The notes: generated by a model from the letters alone, not told the origin. DNA of 64,000 nucleotides from Welwitschia mirabilis (GCA_051453625.1 JBOZIK010000001.1:283563821-283627820); one strand, 5' to 3'. Positions 13,725 through 28,605 are shown, counted from the stretch's first letter. Program-made: numbers and translations.

Positions 13725-14799
13725 TTTCCCATTATCTCCAATCTTAAAAAATAGTGAATGCTCATAAGAATACTTTAAAAAAACAACTTTTAGAAAGTAA
13801 GCTTCAATGTGACTATACCAAGTCCATGGAGTTTGTTTTAAACCATAAAGTGCCTTTTTTAATATGTGTAAACTTTTTGGTCATTACCAACTTTTACAAA
13901 TCCAGGATGTTGGTTAACAAATATCTATTAGTATTCAAGCAAGAATGGCGACTTGACATCTAGTTGGAAAATTGGCCAAGAATTCTGCGATGCTAAGGCC
14001 ACCACCAATCTGATTATTTCGTGTCTTGCAACTGGGGAAAATACTTTAGTATAATTAACCTTGTATTGTTGCTTGTATCCCTTAGCCACTAAGTGTGCTT
14101 TATACTTATTAACTTTACTATTTTCTTTCAGCTTTATCTTAAATACCCACTTTGCTCTAATGGTTTGCTATCCATTTGGAAGATAATATAGTTCCCAAGA
14201 GTCATTTCTTTTAATGGCATCCATTTCCTCTACCATTTCCTTCCACCATTTTGCTTCTTTGGCAACACTTTTAAATGTTGTAGAATCATAGTTTGAAAAT
14301 AGAGAAAAATGAGTAATTGAATCTTTAAATCAAGTTACCTCTTATATACTCATCCAACCAAGTCTTTTTCTGACATCATGAAGAGGCTGAGATTCCTCTT
14401 CATTGGCTTCTCTTACATCTTGTAAAGTTGCATCAATTGTTGGAGTATCACTTTCAGGCATACAAGTCTCAGAATTCTGCTCTTATTTATTAAAATTATC
14501 AAAAAGAACTAGTTTAAGCTACTTCCTATCCCAGTCCCAAGTACTCTCTTCATCAAAAAACAACATCCCTGCTGATTACAATCTTTTTGGTTAAGGGATT
14601 AAACAATTTATATGCTTTAGATACTTCACTTACACTAAGAAAAAAGCATTTTTAAGACTGATCATCGAGTTTATTCCACTTTTGATTAGGAACATGAGCA
14701 TATGAGATGCAACCAAAGACTTTGAAGTAGTCAACAAATCGTTTTCTCCTAGTCTAGACCTCCTGTGGTGTCATGCTTTAAACTAAGAAACTAGGACTT

Positions 14800-15016
14800 C
14801 TATTCAATAGATGGATGCTTCAATTTATTTCTTTAGGCAGGAAAGTTTTTTGTACTTTTCCTCCTGATAATAATCTTCTCATCATGTTGAGGATGGTTTT
14901 ATTTCTCCTCTCTGATAGATCATTTTGTTATGGTGTATATGAAGCTGTATGCTCTTTTCTAATACCATGATCAGCACAAGAAGCTTCGAATTCCTTTGAG
15001 AAAAATTCACCACCCT
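14800..15016 (-). pseudogene. Copia #1 integrase, distal half (after the LINE insertion)
   Basis: The minus strand reads GGEFFSKEFEASCADHGIRK, then EHTASYTP, a stop, and QNDLSERRNKTILNMM. This is the copia integrase region around the third catalytic residue. The frame continues without a gap from the other side of the LINE (SDQGGEF at 30904-30925), which proves that the two halves were once contiguous. A TAA replaces the first Gln after YTP. Confidence 0.85.
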
Positions 15017-15239
15017 AACAGCTCTTCACAAGAAACTTTTTCTTATTAAGATAGCTCTTAAAAGGAAATTTTCTATTAAATTGGGACTCCTTGGACAATA
15101 CATTTAAGAGGCTTTTATAGATCTCCAGAATATTCAGAAGAAGTTGAAAGATTTCCCCAAAATTGATTCTTTATCTCTTCTAGAAAATGCTACCATTCAA
15201 AAATACAAATCTCTTCTTCATCAAGAATATTAATTCAAT

Positions 15240-17250
15240 AAACAATGTGCTAAATTAAGATGGGCCACTGAAGGGAACACAAACACCTCATTTTTTCATG
15301 TGTGTATCAAGTAAAGGAGTAACAAAGCTATGATAAATGCAATATTTGATACAAATGGTAACATCTTGATCAACCAGAATGACATCAAAGAAAACTTCAT
15401 TTCTTTTTTTAACTGTCTTTTTGGTAAATAGGTAAGAGTTTCAGATTTAAGCATGAATATTTTAGTGGAGGGCCCCTCTATATCCAAACATCAATGCCTT
15501 AAGTTATGTGAGCTAGTTTCTAATGATGAAATCAAAAACTGTTTCTTCTTAATCGGTAATGATAAAGCCCCAAGGCCTGATGGTTTTTCTACTAAGTTTT
15601 TAAAGACAACTTAGAATATCATAGGTAATGAAGTGTGTAAAGTAGTGAAAACCTTTTAAATGACTCTAAAATACCTCAAAGTGTAAATTCTATAGTTATA
15701 GTGCTAATTCCCAAATCAAGCTCTCCCAACACAGCATCTGATTATTGCCTGATATTGTGCTATAATGTTTTATATAAATCTATCTCAATGATTATTGCCA
15801 ACAGATTGAAGGACGTGCTAGGTGACATTATAGCTAATAATTAAGAGGTGTTCATCCCACATAGATCCATTATCCATAATATTTTTCTCACTCAAGAATT
15901 AGTACAACACTATGCAAGGAAAAGAATCAGCCCAAGATGTGTTATAAAAATAGATCTCAAAAAGGCATATGACTTAGTTTCCTGGTAGTTTCTGCTTAAT
16001 ATGTTAGACAAAATAGGCTTTCATTTCAAAATCATTATTTGGATTGAAGCATGTATTTTATTACCTTTTTATTTAATTGTCATTAATGGAGGTTTGATGG
16101 GATATTTTCAAGGAAAAGAGGCCTGACGCAAGGTGATCTGTTATCCTCTTATTTATTTTGTATTAGTATGGAGAATCTTTCTAGCTATTTAAGAAAGCTA
16201 TCTCAAAATCCAGATTTTAGGTTTCACCCTAAATGTAAAAAGCTACAAATCACACACTTATGCTATGCTGACAATCTCTTTGTGTTTTGTAAGACTGAAA
16301 GTAAATCCATTAGTTTGTTGATACAAATGCTAGATCATTTTAAGATGGTTTCAGGTCTTAAAGCAAGCTCATTAAAAAGTCAAATGTTTTGGGGGGTATC
16401 ACCCAAAAGAACAAGACTAGATTTCTTTAGATGTTGAGGTATACAGAAGGAATCCTCCCAGTTCACTATCTGGGTATGCTACTTAATTTAATAAAATTAA
16501 CAAGCTCATAATCTCTATCTCTTATTCTCAGGATAATCGAAAGAATAAGGTCTAGGACTATAAAATTTTCATCTTACACAGGTAGATGTGTGTTAATCAA
16601 AGCTGTGCTACAATCAATCTTGTCTTTTTGTTGTAGAGTTTTTATCCTTTCAAACAAAGTGCTACATGAAATCAAGGTTCTATGTAGAAATTTTTTGTGG
16701 ACAGAGTAGTTTGAGCGATCAAAAAAACCCTATTGCCTAGACCCTTTTGACTAAAACAAAAAAAAGCTGGGGATTTGGGTTTTACTAATTCAATCCTAAT
16801 GAATAAATCTCTAATTACTAGTTAAATTTGGGATTTAGCTCTTAAGAAAGATTCTATTTGGGTCAAATGGTTCCATGAATTCTATTTTAAATATATAATC
16901 ATTTGGCAATATCAGGTTGAGTATAAGACGTCTTATATTTTAAAAAAATTCTAAAACTTCGACTCTTATTAAGAGATTATGCGTTGATTTCGGATGAAGT
17001 TATGATCTAGAAGGACTCAGGTATTCTTGTTTCCACATCATTAGTCTATCTCAAGCTAAGTGGAAACCCTTTAAAATGGAAATGGTGGGATTTAGTCTAG
17101 AACAGGTTTATGATTCCAAAGTACTCCTTTATTGCTTGGCTAGCCTGTAATAATAGACTGGCTACCAAAGACAGAATTCACAAATTTAGAATTTAAATAG
17201 ACCTATTCTTTTTTTTTTTTGTAGTTCAAAAATTCAAACAAGAGATCATA
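15240..17250 (+). pseudogene. LINE #1 ORF2 reverse transcriptase remnant
   Basis: Several frames together spell a plant L1 ORF2. KLRWATEGNTNTSFFH lies near 15255. GNDKAPRPDGFSTKFL lies near 15560. IDLKKAYDLVSW (RT block with a catalytic Asp) lies near 15950. The open frame 16168-16437 contains HLCYADNLFVFCKTESKS, where YADN replaces the usual FADD/YADD catalytic pair. A C-terminal zinc-finger-like RVT region follows to about 17250. Many stops and frameshifts show it is inactive. Confidence 0.85.
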
Positions 17251-17841
17251 TTCTTTTGGAATGTCCCCAGTGTGCCCATCTTTTTAAATCATTACTTAGA
17301 CACATTGGGCTTAATCCTCTAGCTTAGTCTTAGATGGAGATATTTATATGGTTAAAAACAAAATTTATGTCAAGTAATACTTAGCACAGTATAGCCAAAT
17401 TTCTTATAACAACTTTTATCTACCATATTTAAAAAGCAAGGAATGAAAATATCTTTAAGCAAAAGGATATCCAACCCTTCCAAATCATTAATGAAATAAA
17501 AGTGTAGCTTCTATTTAGAATGTTATCAATTAAACAAATGAAAGACTCAAAAAAAATAGAGGGTGGTGTCAAAATCTGGGTGTATCTCCTTAGTTTTTGG
17601 GTAGAATTAGCTAATCTTTATTATGATTTGTTATCTTTGTTGGCTGTGATGGGGTTCCAAATTTGATCTTATTCTTTGTTTCTTATGTCTCTTAAATTGT
17701 GTACCTTAGAAATCTACACCTCTATTATCCAGTTCATGCTATAAGAGTAAGGATTCCCCCAGGTTGATAGATCCCTTTCTTTTGTGCTTGATTTTCTCAT
17801 TGGGTCTACAGGATGCTCAGCTTCAAACTAGAAAACTGGAA

Positions 17842-17941
17842 NNNNNNNNNNNNNNNNNNNNNNNNNNNNNNNNNNNNNNNNNNNNNNNNNNNNNNNNNNN
17901 NNNNNNNNNNNNNNNNNNNNNNNNNNNNNNNNNNNNNNNNN
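17842..17941. other. 100-N gap inside LINE #1
   Basis: The sequence just left (17819-17841) matches 22 of 23 bases with the sequence just right of the other gap at 30239. The DNA right of this gap is unrelated to LINE. See the finding on a misplaced contig. Confidence 0.95.
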
Positions 17942-18811
17942 ACCATTATTGGTATATTCATTATCCTTATGGACTACCTCTTCTTTGTGATTCTTTTTCT
18001 TTAAATGTTCATCTAGTTAAGTTTATCCTTTGCTGAAACTTATCTTTTATGCATTAACTAGTATACTTCCTTTATTGTCTTATAAGTAACAATGGTAATT
18101 TCATCTTGAATAATAAGTATTAGACCCATATCATTGCTTGTTACTCCTTTTATGCTAAAGTTAAAATGTCTAACTTGAATGAAATGTGCATGAAACTTCT
18201 CTCTATACTTCATCATAGACTTTTTTAGCTTGTCAAAATATTTGCAACTTCTTTATTATCTCTATCCTATGTGAAATTAGCATGAACTTCACTTGGAGCA
18301 TTTCCTTCTTGAAGTTTGAAGTATAGATGAAGATAAGACTCTCTTTATGAAAGCCCTAGTTAAGTATACATAAAATGTCTTAGTGAGTGTAACACCATTT
18401 AAATAATGTTTTAAACTAAGCAAGCTTTAGGATTGGATATGAGGTATGGAGAATTACTTCAAGATGGAGAACATAGATGTAGACAAAAAACTATGCAAAG
18501 CTAGTGCAATAAAATCACAAGAATACTTTTGAATTGTGCTTTTAGAGGGAATACAAGAGAACATAAGAACTATTTAGGAGTAGAAAAACTATGCAAAGGA
18601 GGCAATCACACTAAAACCTTAATAAATACATCCATAACCAGAACACATTATTTATTCTTTTATTTTTTTTACTAATGCATCTACATTATATTTCATATAT
18701 GAATTACATAAATCATTAAAGGAAATGCAGGTAGAAATTCAAAAAAAAATATAAAATAAAGTGGAAGACTAGGGCACATGAAGGTTTTATAAATATAAAT
18801 ATATAAGACTA
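17942..18811. other. Unidentified AT-rich stretch at the start of contig B
   Basis: It has no counterpart upstream of unit A and no recognised domain. A short internal repetition (AAAACTATGCAAAG near 18488 and 18584) is present. Homology to unit A starts at about 18812. Confidence 0.4.
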
Positions 18812-19432
18812 AGTCTTTTATAAAACTTTAAATGATGATAATCATATCATTTTCTAGTCTCATTAATATAAAAATGATTAAGCAATAGCTAGTGAGAAGA
18901 TATGCATGGTGTAAGATCTAAAATGATGCTTTTACATGACTTACAATTAGAGGAAGAAGTGGAAATGGGTTTTAGTATGAAATGGCTTGGATTTTACAAT
19001 ATAAATATAAAAATTATATCTATCAGTATAACATTAATATAGCATTATAGCATCAAGATAACAAATTCATTCTAATGTACATAAAATAGGTATTATAGCA
19101 TGTTATAAGAATCTAAAATTGACTTTTGTTAACTAGATAATGCACTCACAACTTCTATTATAAGGATAATTACATAGAGGTAGAAAAAAAAAGGTAATTA
19201 ATGGAAGTGAAAATTGGAATTCATGATCTACCAAGGGAATATATATCCATGAATGTCCCTTAAATTATATAAGATCAAAGCATACATCTATGATATATAA
19301 AGCATGCTAATACTATAGTTTCATACATAAGAATCCATGTGATCTATTTGAATTAATATGTTTTAGTTACTATTATTAAATTGAATAATTTTTTAATAAT
19401 AATAAGATGTAATATATGAAATGTTAATTAAC

Positions 19433-19525
19433 AGTCTTCTTAGAGACACCCTAACTATAAAGTAGTGCTCCTATTACTTTGTGGTTGTGAATTTGATTCT
19501 ATAAAAAAGTATTTCAATAAGTGAG
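19433..19525 (+). repeat. Short repeat with a tRNA-like B box (copy 2)
   Basis: Unit B counterpart of the repeat at 1836-1925, sharing CTTAGAGACA and TTTGTGGTTGTGA. Its presence in both units follows from the segmental duplication, so only the copy at 43862 counts as independent. Confidence 0.3.
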
Positions 19526-22500
19526 AAAAATTTTAAATAACAAAGGAAAATTAAATATTAAAATAATTAAGGATATTGAATACTTAATATTTTTTACTTA
19601 GGATGTTATGTACAACCTAGCTAAAGTTAGTCCTTTCAAAATCTCATAGTGATACAACTATTATTTTGATAAATAATCTTAAATATTATAATTCTAACAT
19701 AAGATACTAAGCCTTGTTCTTGCTCCCAAAATTATGATTTAAAATTTAAAAAAATATAAAATAATACAAAATTAATAAACTAAACATATTATAGAAACTA
19801 TTGAAAATCAAATGAACAAAGGAATAATTAAAATCAGACATTGAAAATCACAATAAAAGGAATGAAAATGGTTTATAGCAAATAAATTAATTCCTCAGAA
19901 TAAATCTCATTAATTATTCTAACTAATACACTAGATAAATTAAGAAATACACAATTCTTTATAATTATAACTTTGTGAAAGTAAATGAAAGATCACTATG
20001 ATCACTAATTATGATTTATGTTAGACATGGTTAGAATAGTAAATAAGTTAAGCTTAGAATGTTAAATTTAAAAATATGATAATCATTAAGGTATTTAGCA
20101 TGAGCTAACCCATAACAATAAATGCTTACAACCTTAAAAGAACCTTTAATTTCCATTTTGGTTTTCCTAGTAAGAGTTGAAGTCGATAGTTGTATATCAA
20201 AATTTTATTACCTTTACAGAATTATTTTCCTAAAATGACTTTATCATGACAATGTTTTATTTTCCTATTTATTAAGACTTGATTTCCATAAGTGGTTAAT
20301 TTTAGTTCATCTAATTCATTAATCTAGTGAATCCTTTTTTTTAATACTTTTAATGGAATCAAGAATTAATGCCTAAATTATGTTAAAATATTTATGCTTC
20401 ATGTGTTACTAATTTAAAAGGAATCATATCAATAAATTTTTTTCTAAGTAATAAGACAAGTAGATAAAGAATCTGTAACTTTAATAACAACTTTTTTTTC
20501 TATTACAAGTCAATGTTTTTTTTGGAATATGTATGCAATATCACAGTTGATAACTTTATGTTATCCATTTAATTTTTATGGTAAGATATTATAAATTTAC
20601 TATAAATATAACATTTAAACATTTCATTTCTAAAAATGTTATTCTGCAAATTAATTTCTTAATCATTAATAATCATCTTAAAATGGCTAAAATAAGAAAT
20701 AACATGTTCTTTAAAAGGTCTTCATAATTTTTTGCATTTTGTCTCAACAACATGAGAATGTATTAAAACCTGTTATAAGTCATCTCAACAACATGGAGTA
20801 TTTGTAGGTAATTATAATGATCATAATGATAACTTTCAATAGTAATCTACATTTTTAGTGGATTTTTATTAGATTAAGTTAAAACATCTATAGCTCTCCA
20901 TGATTACCTTAGTACATCCTTGCTCTAGATAGTCATTATTGATACTAGATAGTCCTTAAAATATGCTTTAAAAAATGTTAAAATAGTTATAGTATTACTA
21001 TTTTCATGTGTTTTCTATCAAATACCTCAAGATATAATAAAATACATTGAAGTATAGTACTACTAGATTTTTGATAAAAAGAAAAATGCTATTATTTATA
21101 AGATAAAGTCAATAAGAAATATGAAAATCAAGTGAGTATTATAGAACAACGGTAAGAGGTTTTATTTAGGTACCATTATCATATAATATGAAGAGTGTTA
21201 ATAATAATCTCCTCAAGATATAAAGCTAAATTGATGTACTTGGGATTAAGATTTTTTTCATTAGTGTTTTACTCTTATCAGAGTAATTATAACCTAACTA
21301 AGTAAAGCTCAGTGATTGTAGCCTTTTCATAATATTTTAAAATAAAAAAAATCTAATTCATGAATGTAGGCTAGCAAGGGGTTAAATTGTCTTTAAGTTA
21401 TATTATGTTCTTATTTTCTTTAATTTCATTTTTTCATTAGTTTTTTTCTCCTTTGTCTTATCTTGCAAATGAAATCATTTTCATAATATTTTATCATTAA
21501 TTATTATGTTTATGCTTTATCATATGATATTTTAAAACACTTATTAAAATATTCTAGACTATCCTCTCACTTACATATCATGTTTAAGATTATTAAAGTA
21601 ATATTAAATCCAGAATAAAAGTAATTATAATACTTTGATACTATGTAATTCTTTATATCATTTAATTCATGTAATTCTATTTCAGTATTAACTTTATAAT
21701 AACATTGTTTTATTTCTTGAATAAATGATTCCATTTCTTAAATAGTACAAGTGTGGTTTTTCTCATCTTATTTAAAATTTTTAGGGAAGAACTAAATAAT
21801 GGGGGAAAAATTAACTTTAAATTAGCATAAACATCATTTATTACATTATTAATAACATATATTTTCAAAGGTTTTATTCTTTATTACATGTATTTATATT
21901 TTAATATAATTATGATATATAAATATAAAGTTACAAGGGTATCCTTTACAATATCTCAATTAGGTAATATAGTTTTTGTACCTTAATACATGTTATCAAG
22001 TATGGTATAGAATCTAGGTATTTTATTATCTAATTTATAGGCCTTTATAAAATAGTCATAGTAGATCATAGTATTTTCTTTTAATGATCTAGAATAAAAT
22101 TCTAATATTTAACACTTTTATCATACTACATATCATTGTTAAAAAATTCTTACAAGAAGTTCTATATACATATTTTTTTTCTAATGCCATTTACTTATAT
22201 TAAAACATGCCTTTATATAACCTCATTAGAATATCTATTTTTATTTATAAGAAAATTAAATTGAAGCTATCTTTATGTTAAGTTATGAAATACCATTTTT
22301 AATTCATTCTCACTGATAGATATCTAATAGTATTTTCCTCCTTTATAAACTAAGACTTATCCCTTTAGAATAGATTTAATTAATCATCGTCAATAAGAGA
22401 CAAATACTTCACATGTACTTAAAAGTTCTTTTTTCTTTCACAATTTTAAAAAATAATCAATTTTTTTCCTTTCTTATTAAATTATAAAAAAATATTTTAC

Positions 22501-23968
22501 TATGTAAAAATAAAACCCAAGTAAAATTCATTATTATTATTATTACAGTTCACAATGATATAATTACTAACATTCATTTTTATATCTACTTAATTTGGAG
22601 AATGATGCCTAGATAATTATAAAATTTCACTTCTTAATTTTTTTTATACTCTTAATATGAACTTTTTAATGTGAAATTTTAGGTTATAGATGAACTAATA
22701 GTCATATTTACTAATGCTTTAATACCATCTTGTGTTTCAAGGGAGTTGAAATTACAAAAGGAGCTTTCTATTAAATATGAAATTCAACACTAAAGTTAAG
22801 CATTAATCCTTATTATATTTTATTTTAAGGTCATTTCACTTTTTATATAATTTTAATCCATTCTCCATTATTCACTAGTAATGTAATTTCATTACTTATT
22901 ATGGTCGACTTAGTACAAGTAATGGTCATAACTCCTGAAAGTATCAAATAGTAAGTAATAATTAAATTAAGTAAGTTTTAATGAATTACTAGTTATCATA
23001 ATAATCTATGCATAAGTGATAATTTTAATAATAATTTTTTATAAATATTAACATTAAGTAAATTTTATTTTTTTAATTTTTTATAAATTTTTAATAATAA
23101 CTTTATTAAGTAAATTTATTTTTTTTCTAGAATTACATCATCAAATACAATTTTGTAATAATATGAAGGATTTGGATGTTTCTATGAAACTTCATGAAAC
23201 ATAATGGTTGAATAAATTTATGGTGCCTCATAAGAAAATATTATATTAAAAAAACACTATTGAAACTGCTAAGAGTCAAGTGGCCACTTAAGAAAAATGA
23301 TATTTGGGAAGAGGAAAAAAAATTCCTTAGAGATATCCTTAATAATAAAGATATTTCCTCATGATTGTATAGTTGTTAATGTAATTTTTTAAATAGATCT
23401 TTTAATAGGAAAAAGATATAAGAATAATGGAACATGAAAGAAACATTAAGGTAGATAATCATGTTACGCCCATGTAAAATAAATAATGAAAGTTTTAATA
23501 AAAATGCATTTAACCATAAGAACAGAAGCTAAAAAACTAGAAAGCCTAATATCATGATGCAATGCTTCTTTAATACCTGTAATGTAAATTACTAAATTAC
23601 CACTAGACATAGATGATTCTAGATCAGTTACCTAGTGGGCTTTAGTTAAGCCTGGGATAATGTAAATTGCGAATATAACACATTGTTATCATTGGATAAG
23701 AAAGAGATCAAATGGTTAGTAAGAAATATAATTTTAGAAGCATATTAAATGATTTTATTCATGAATGGTAAGTTTTAGTTATAAATAGTCTGCATCATCT
23801 GAATGAGTCCCTATGAGTTATTATGAGAATCATAAAAAGAAGATTGAGATTGAGATTAGGTCGATTGAATATGATTATGTAAAGAGGACAAAGTATTGGA
23901 ACCATAGTTTAAGTAAGTTTTAGACATATTATTGGTTTTTTAACTCATGAGGGAAATCCCTTCATACA

Positions 23969-24307
23969 TTAAACTCCTGTTGATTGTTTGTCAATGTAGA
24001 CTACCCCTAATACAAGTGGACTTATGCAAAAATATATCCTAAGCCTATTATTCCTAACCATCCTTATATGGTAGGCCAACATTTCGAGATTTTTAATTAT
24101 TTCATGTGGCGTGGTTATCACATAGAGGGTTATAACCACCTCTTCCTCTAAGGCCTTATCTTCCTTAATATTTGGGAGGATGAAGGGCTTACCAAGTTGA
24201 GAAGAAGTGGAATCCTTACCAAAAAAATAAGGCATGTTCCTCCATAAGAGTAATTTATTCAAATAACATATAAAATATAAGGTCACCTTCCTAATCTCAA
24301 ATCCCAA
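23969..24307 (-). pseudogene. Unidentified conserved reading-frame remnant (unit B copy)
   Basis: An open frame of 112 codons, longer than its unit A counterpart (6243-6482). The shared core runs from GKPFILPNIKEDKALEEEVV through TPHEIIKNLEM to a terminal CISPLVLGVVY. It is moderately charged with no clear membrane segment and no signal peptide. No known domain is recognised. Conservation of the frame across the two copies argues that it was once coding, but there is no evidence that it is still expressed. Confidence 0.35.
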
Positions 24308-24807
24308 CTATAACATGATTTTAAAGAGAAGAATACTAATCTAGACAAAAATAGAAGGAAAGTTACTATTGATTTTAAAATATTTTTATTTGTTTTCTAT
24401 TTAAAACCATCCTAAGGCTTAATAATGGAAATATTTACTTTATGCTTTTCAATTGCATGCTTTAAGCATGTACAAAGCAAGTAAGAGGAGGGAATCTCTA
24501 TGTATCATAAGTATCATAATTGAGATTCTTATCTCCTTTAATATGTTACACTCTTAGAAAAGATGTTTCTACAATTTTCCTTTCTCACACCATAAGTAGA
24601 ATCGTAAAATAAGTCCAATGTTCTAAAGTTTATTTTCTAATATTATAATGTTATGTATTGTATATAGAAAAAAGAAAAAAGGTAAATTTTAAAGAGCCAT
24701 TCTTTAGAATAAAGAATCTTGAAAAGCTCTGCCATTTCTATTAAGGTTTTTAGGTATTTCATAGCTTGCTAAGTATGACTATCATACTAAATAATCTATT
24801 AGAGAGT

Positions 24808-24954
24808 TTAAGATGATTTTATTTTTATGTTGTGAAGAAAAGAATTATCTAAATAGTCCTTGTAGACTACTCTCTCTAAATCATCTCTAGTAGAGAGCCT
24901 CAAAATGTGAAAGATCTTATCCCTAAAGAAGTTAAGAAAGTAAGGGAAATCAGC
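24808..24954 (-). pseudogene. Unidentified reading-frame remnant (unit B copy)
   Basis: On the minus strand 48 codons are open, beginning ADFPYFLNFFRDKIFHILRL and continuing STRDDLERVVYKDYLDN. The unit A copy is frameshifted after the first 28 or so codons. The reading resembles an ordinary soluble protein segment more than random AT-rich translation. I do not recognise it. Confidence 0.3.
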
Positions 24955-25605
24955 CAAATAGATTTAGTTTTAAAATTTTCATTAAGTTAATATCAATTGG
25001 ATAAAATATTAGCTCACAATTGCATGGCTAAATTTCTAAATTAGAATAACTACAGGTTCTAGAATTTAAAAGTAGAATTCATAATACTTAACTACCAGAG
25101 AGAGTCAGATCAAATATTAATAAGGAGAAAACTCATGATGCTTAGTTAATTAATGCTTTATAAGGAGGTTACCTCCTTTTAAGTATCATTAAAGAATAAA
25201 ACTCTACATTATTTAAGCTTAAATATTATAGAATTGTAGTCCCATCTAAGAAGATGAGGAACAAAATTTGTTTAGCCATTTGATGAAGTCTAATGATTAG
25301 TAGAAGTTTAGTTTTATCTTCTTTAAAGCACTGAATAATTCATTTACTTACAATCCTAGTGTATTACTTAAATAGATTTAAATTTTCATTGCCTTGTTAT
25401 CTTTAGTATCTTATAGACATTTTAGTTTACCTTATAAATACCTCTACTTCTATATTACATGATCCATATGAAGTTACATAGTATCCTATTTACATTCCTA
25501 TAACTAGCTTTAGAGGGGGTAAAGAATGAGGAATAATAAACATTAATTGAGCTAAGAATATACTTGATAATTACTAATATTATAAGGAATAATAGAATTT
25601 GTTTT

Positions 25606-25705
25606 NNNNNNNNNNNNNNNNNNNNNNNNNNNNNNNNNNNNNNNNNNNNNNNNNNNNNNNNNNNNNNNNNNNNNNNNNNNNNNNNNNNNNNNNNNNNNNN
25701 NNNNN
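25606..25705. other. 100-N gap with an exact 77-bp duplication of its flanks
   Basis: 25529-25605 and 25706-25782 are identical. Unit A has this sequence once (about 7678-7760). The gap is therefore an unmerged contig overlap, and no sequence is missing. Confidence 0.9.
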
Positions 25706-28518
25706 AGGAATAATAAACATTAATTGAGCTAAGAATATACTTGATAATTACTAATATTATAAGGAATAATAGAATTTGTTTTATCCAATTCTTAATTTTT
25801 CACTTAATCTTATTAGCCATTGCTCCCTAAAGTTGCTTGACATTGGCTTAAATAGCTAGAGTTTTTTACTTAATCTTGAATGATTGATAAGGCTTCATCC
25901 ATTTCTAAGAGTATTCCTAAATGAATAGGATAAGATCTCTATAGGATATCCGTTATGACTCTTTCCTTAAGTTAAGATAGCCTTTGGACTAGCCCCTTTA
26001 ATTTACTATCAAGTTTTCCTCATACTTAATAATATTTTAATATACTAATTTCATCCTATTTCATAAGGCAATGATTATGTTCTTTAAAATCTCTAATCAA
26101 AATAATATATTTAATAAATGTTAGTAGTTTACTTTCTATAATATGAAAAAGGATTATATATTATAACATTATATGTTATTAGATTCATTAAGCCATTCTT
26201 GTCCTTATATTTAACTACAATTGTTTTACATTTTTTTTAAATTAATTAGAAAATGGGATGTACAATTCACACTTTTCTTATGAAGTACTTAAGAATTCCT
26301 ATCTCCTCTAATCAAATTAGCGAAGATAAATGGAATGATATCATTACAAAAGAGAACTTTAAAAGATGAAAATAAAAGTTTCTTAGTTAAAAAGGAAGAT
26401 TTCATTTTATAAGAAGTTATTCACAAGTTGTTATACTTTGTTTAAAGTCTTACTATAATGCACCAAATGTTATGATTAATTTACTTGAGACAATTAGAAA
26501 GAATTTTTTTTAGGAAATAAGAACAGAAGAAGGATATTTATATGATCCAATAGGAAAAGATTTGTAGAAACTTCAAAGAGTGTAATTGGAAACTTAAAAA
26601 TTACTTGGATTTAATATTAATCATCCCAAAAAATTCATGTGATAAATAAACACATCTTAGTAAATTATGAATTTAAACTATGAAAGCCAAATATCTTATG
26701 GAGTTGCCAAGATAGAAACATTACTACAAATTATTCATGCATGTATAAATTTGGTGGAGTTGGAAAAAAATAAAAAAGAATTTTAACTAAAAAAATTAGC
26801 AATTAAAACAAATATTTATATATAGAAGGTTACACCACTATCATCTCTTACAACATCCCTTTTGTGGTCAAATCTTCGCTGATCCTTTTCTTCCTTATAG
26901 ACTTAAGCTCTTCATTTATATGGTATTCTTGAAAAAACAAATTACCATGTTTAAGGTTAATTATAGGTAAGTCATTTCCCCACTTCACCCTATTTGGTAC
27001 ACAATAATCATATTTTTGTAATGTGTTTATCTATAGTTAAGATGTAATAGCACCTCATCATCCTTTTAATAGGATGCTATCATTTTAGAGATTTCACTAA
27101 GATTTTTAGCCATTTTTGTAATAAACATAACAGTGATTGTTGATCATATATTCATCCCATTTAAAATTTAGATTACCTAAAACAAGTGCTTATTTTAATA
27201 GTAACAAAATCAATTTTCAATAATTTAGATTTTTACACTTAGTACGAAAAGACTTATAGAGGTAGTAGGGAAAGGATGATCTGTTAGGTAACTTTTTAAT
27301 ACCTTCACTAACCTCAGTAATTATTAACATGAAGCATCATGATTACAACATAAATTTATCTTATGTAATCCCTTTTTAATTACTATTTAATCTACTAGAC
27401 AACCATTATTGAATTTTCATGATTCTTTCTTTTGATATTTCATTGGTTCAAATGCTAGAAGGGTCAATCCATGAATGTAATGTTTTACAAACTTAAAGAA
27501 AAGTTACATTTTTTTGGTTTTTCTTCAAGTAAAAAACAATGTATTCATAATCAATATCTAAACATCCTTAATGCATATTTTATATATTTTCTGGTATGGC
27601 ATATATGTTAAGTACCATATTCCATCATTGGTAAAACTTTCATCACTAAAATTAGTTTTTCCTTTAATACGCAAATATTTCCTTATGAATTTCTAAAAAT
27701 TTTAAGAAACACAGTTTCAATAATTTAAATACACTAGAAACATAATTTTTTACTTTTTTCCAGTCCATGGCCAATAGAAATTGAAAAAATTTAAAGGTTC
27801 ACCAAATTAAAGAAATTAAAATTTTAGAAATTTGGAATATAATTTTGCATGTAAATTTCACTGTGATCAATACCCAAAATAAATAACTTATTGTTATTCA
27901 TTAAACTTTTAATAAACATAAAGCCCTTATTAAGTTTCTTAATTTGATGTTAAGTTAGCTTAGACTATTTGAGTTCTCTTTTCAAACTAACTGGAGAGAG
28001 GCTTATATAGAGTTTTAAATAAAATTCCTTATCTATTATTTATTATTATTATTATTATTATTATTCATTTCTTATTTCAAAATATTAAACAATTTAAATA
28101 TTATACATAACAACTATCATAACTAATACATACAGTTAGATCTAGTAAGTTGCATAAGTATTCTTAAAAAGAAAAAATGACCTCTTTTAGAACATAACTT
28201 TTTAACATAGGGTTTTCCATGTTTTGCTTCCTTACATTTATTAGAAGTTAATGTATACTATGACTTATAATTTTATCCAATCAATTTGATCCTCTGTTTA
28301 CATGTTTGAATATGCATTTAATTGTATCCAAAGGAGTCCTTTTATTTTTTCCCCCATTTATAACACCATTTTGAGATAGTAAATATGGAATATGTGTTTT
28401 CTATTAAATTATTTATTTTTCACATTATTAACACACACTTGGAAACATATTCTCTTCCATTATTTCCCCTAATTGCCATAATATTCTTTTTGTCTTCTTG
28501 GTTTTATGTTGATTCTCT

Positions 28519-28521
<3 letters not shown>

Positions 28522-28604
<83 letters not shown>
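28522..28604 (+). repeat. (TC)41 microsatellite
   Basis: An uninterrupted TC/CT run of about 83 bp at the point where unit B has lost about 770 bp relative to unit A. At the equivalent position unit C has a TCT run (60008-60050) and unit A has neither. Confidence 0.95.

Positions 28605-28605
<1 letters not shown>

Noticed and set aside
17764-18036. Open frames running through N (also at 29968-30268, 34789-35013, 41555-41789 and 44925-45107)
   Set aside because: They are open only because N codons cannot be read as stops; no conserved protein is present.
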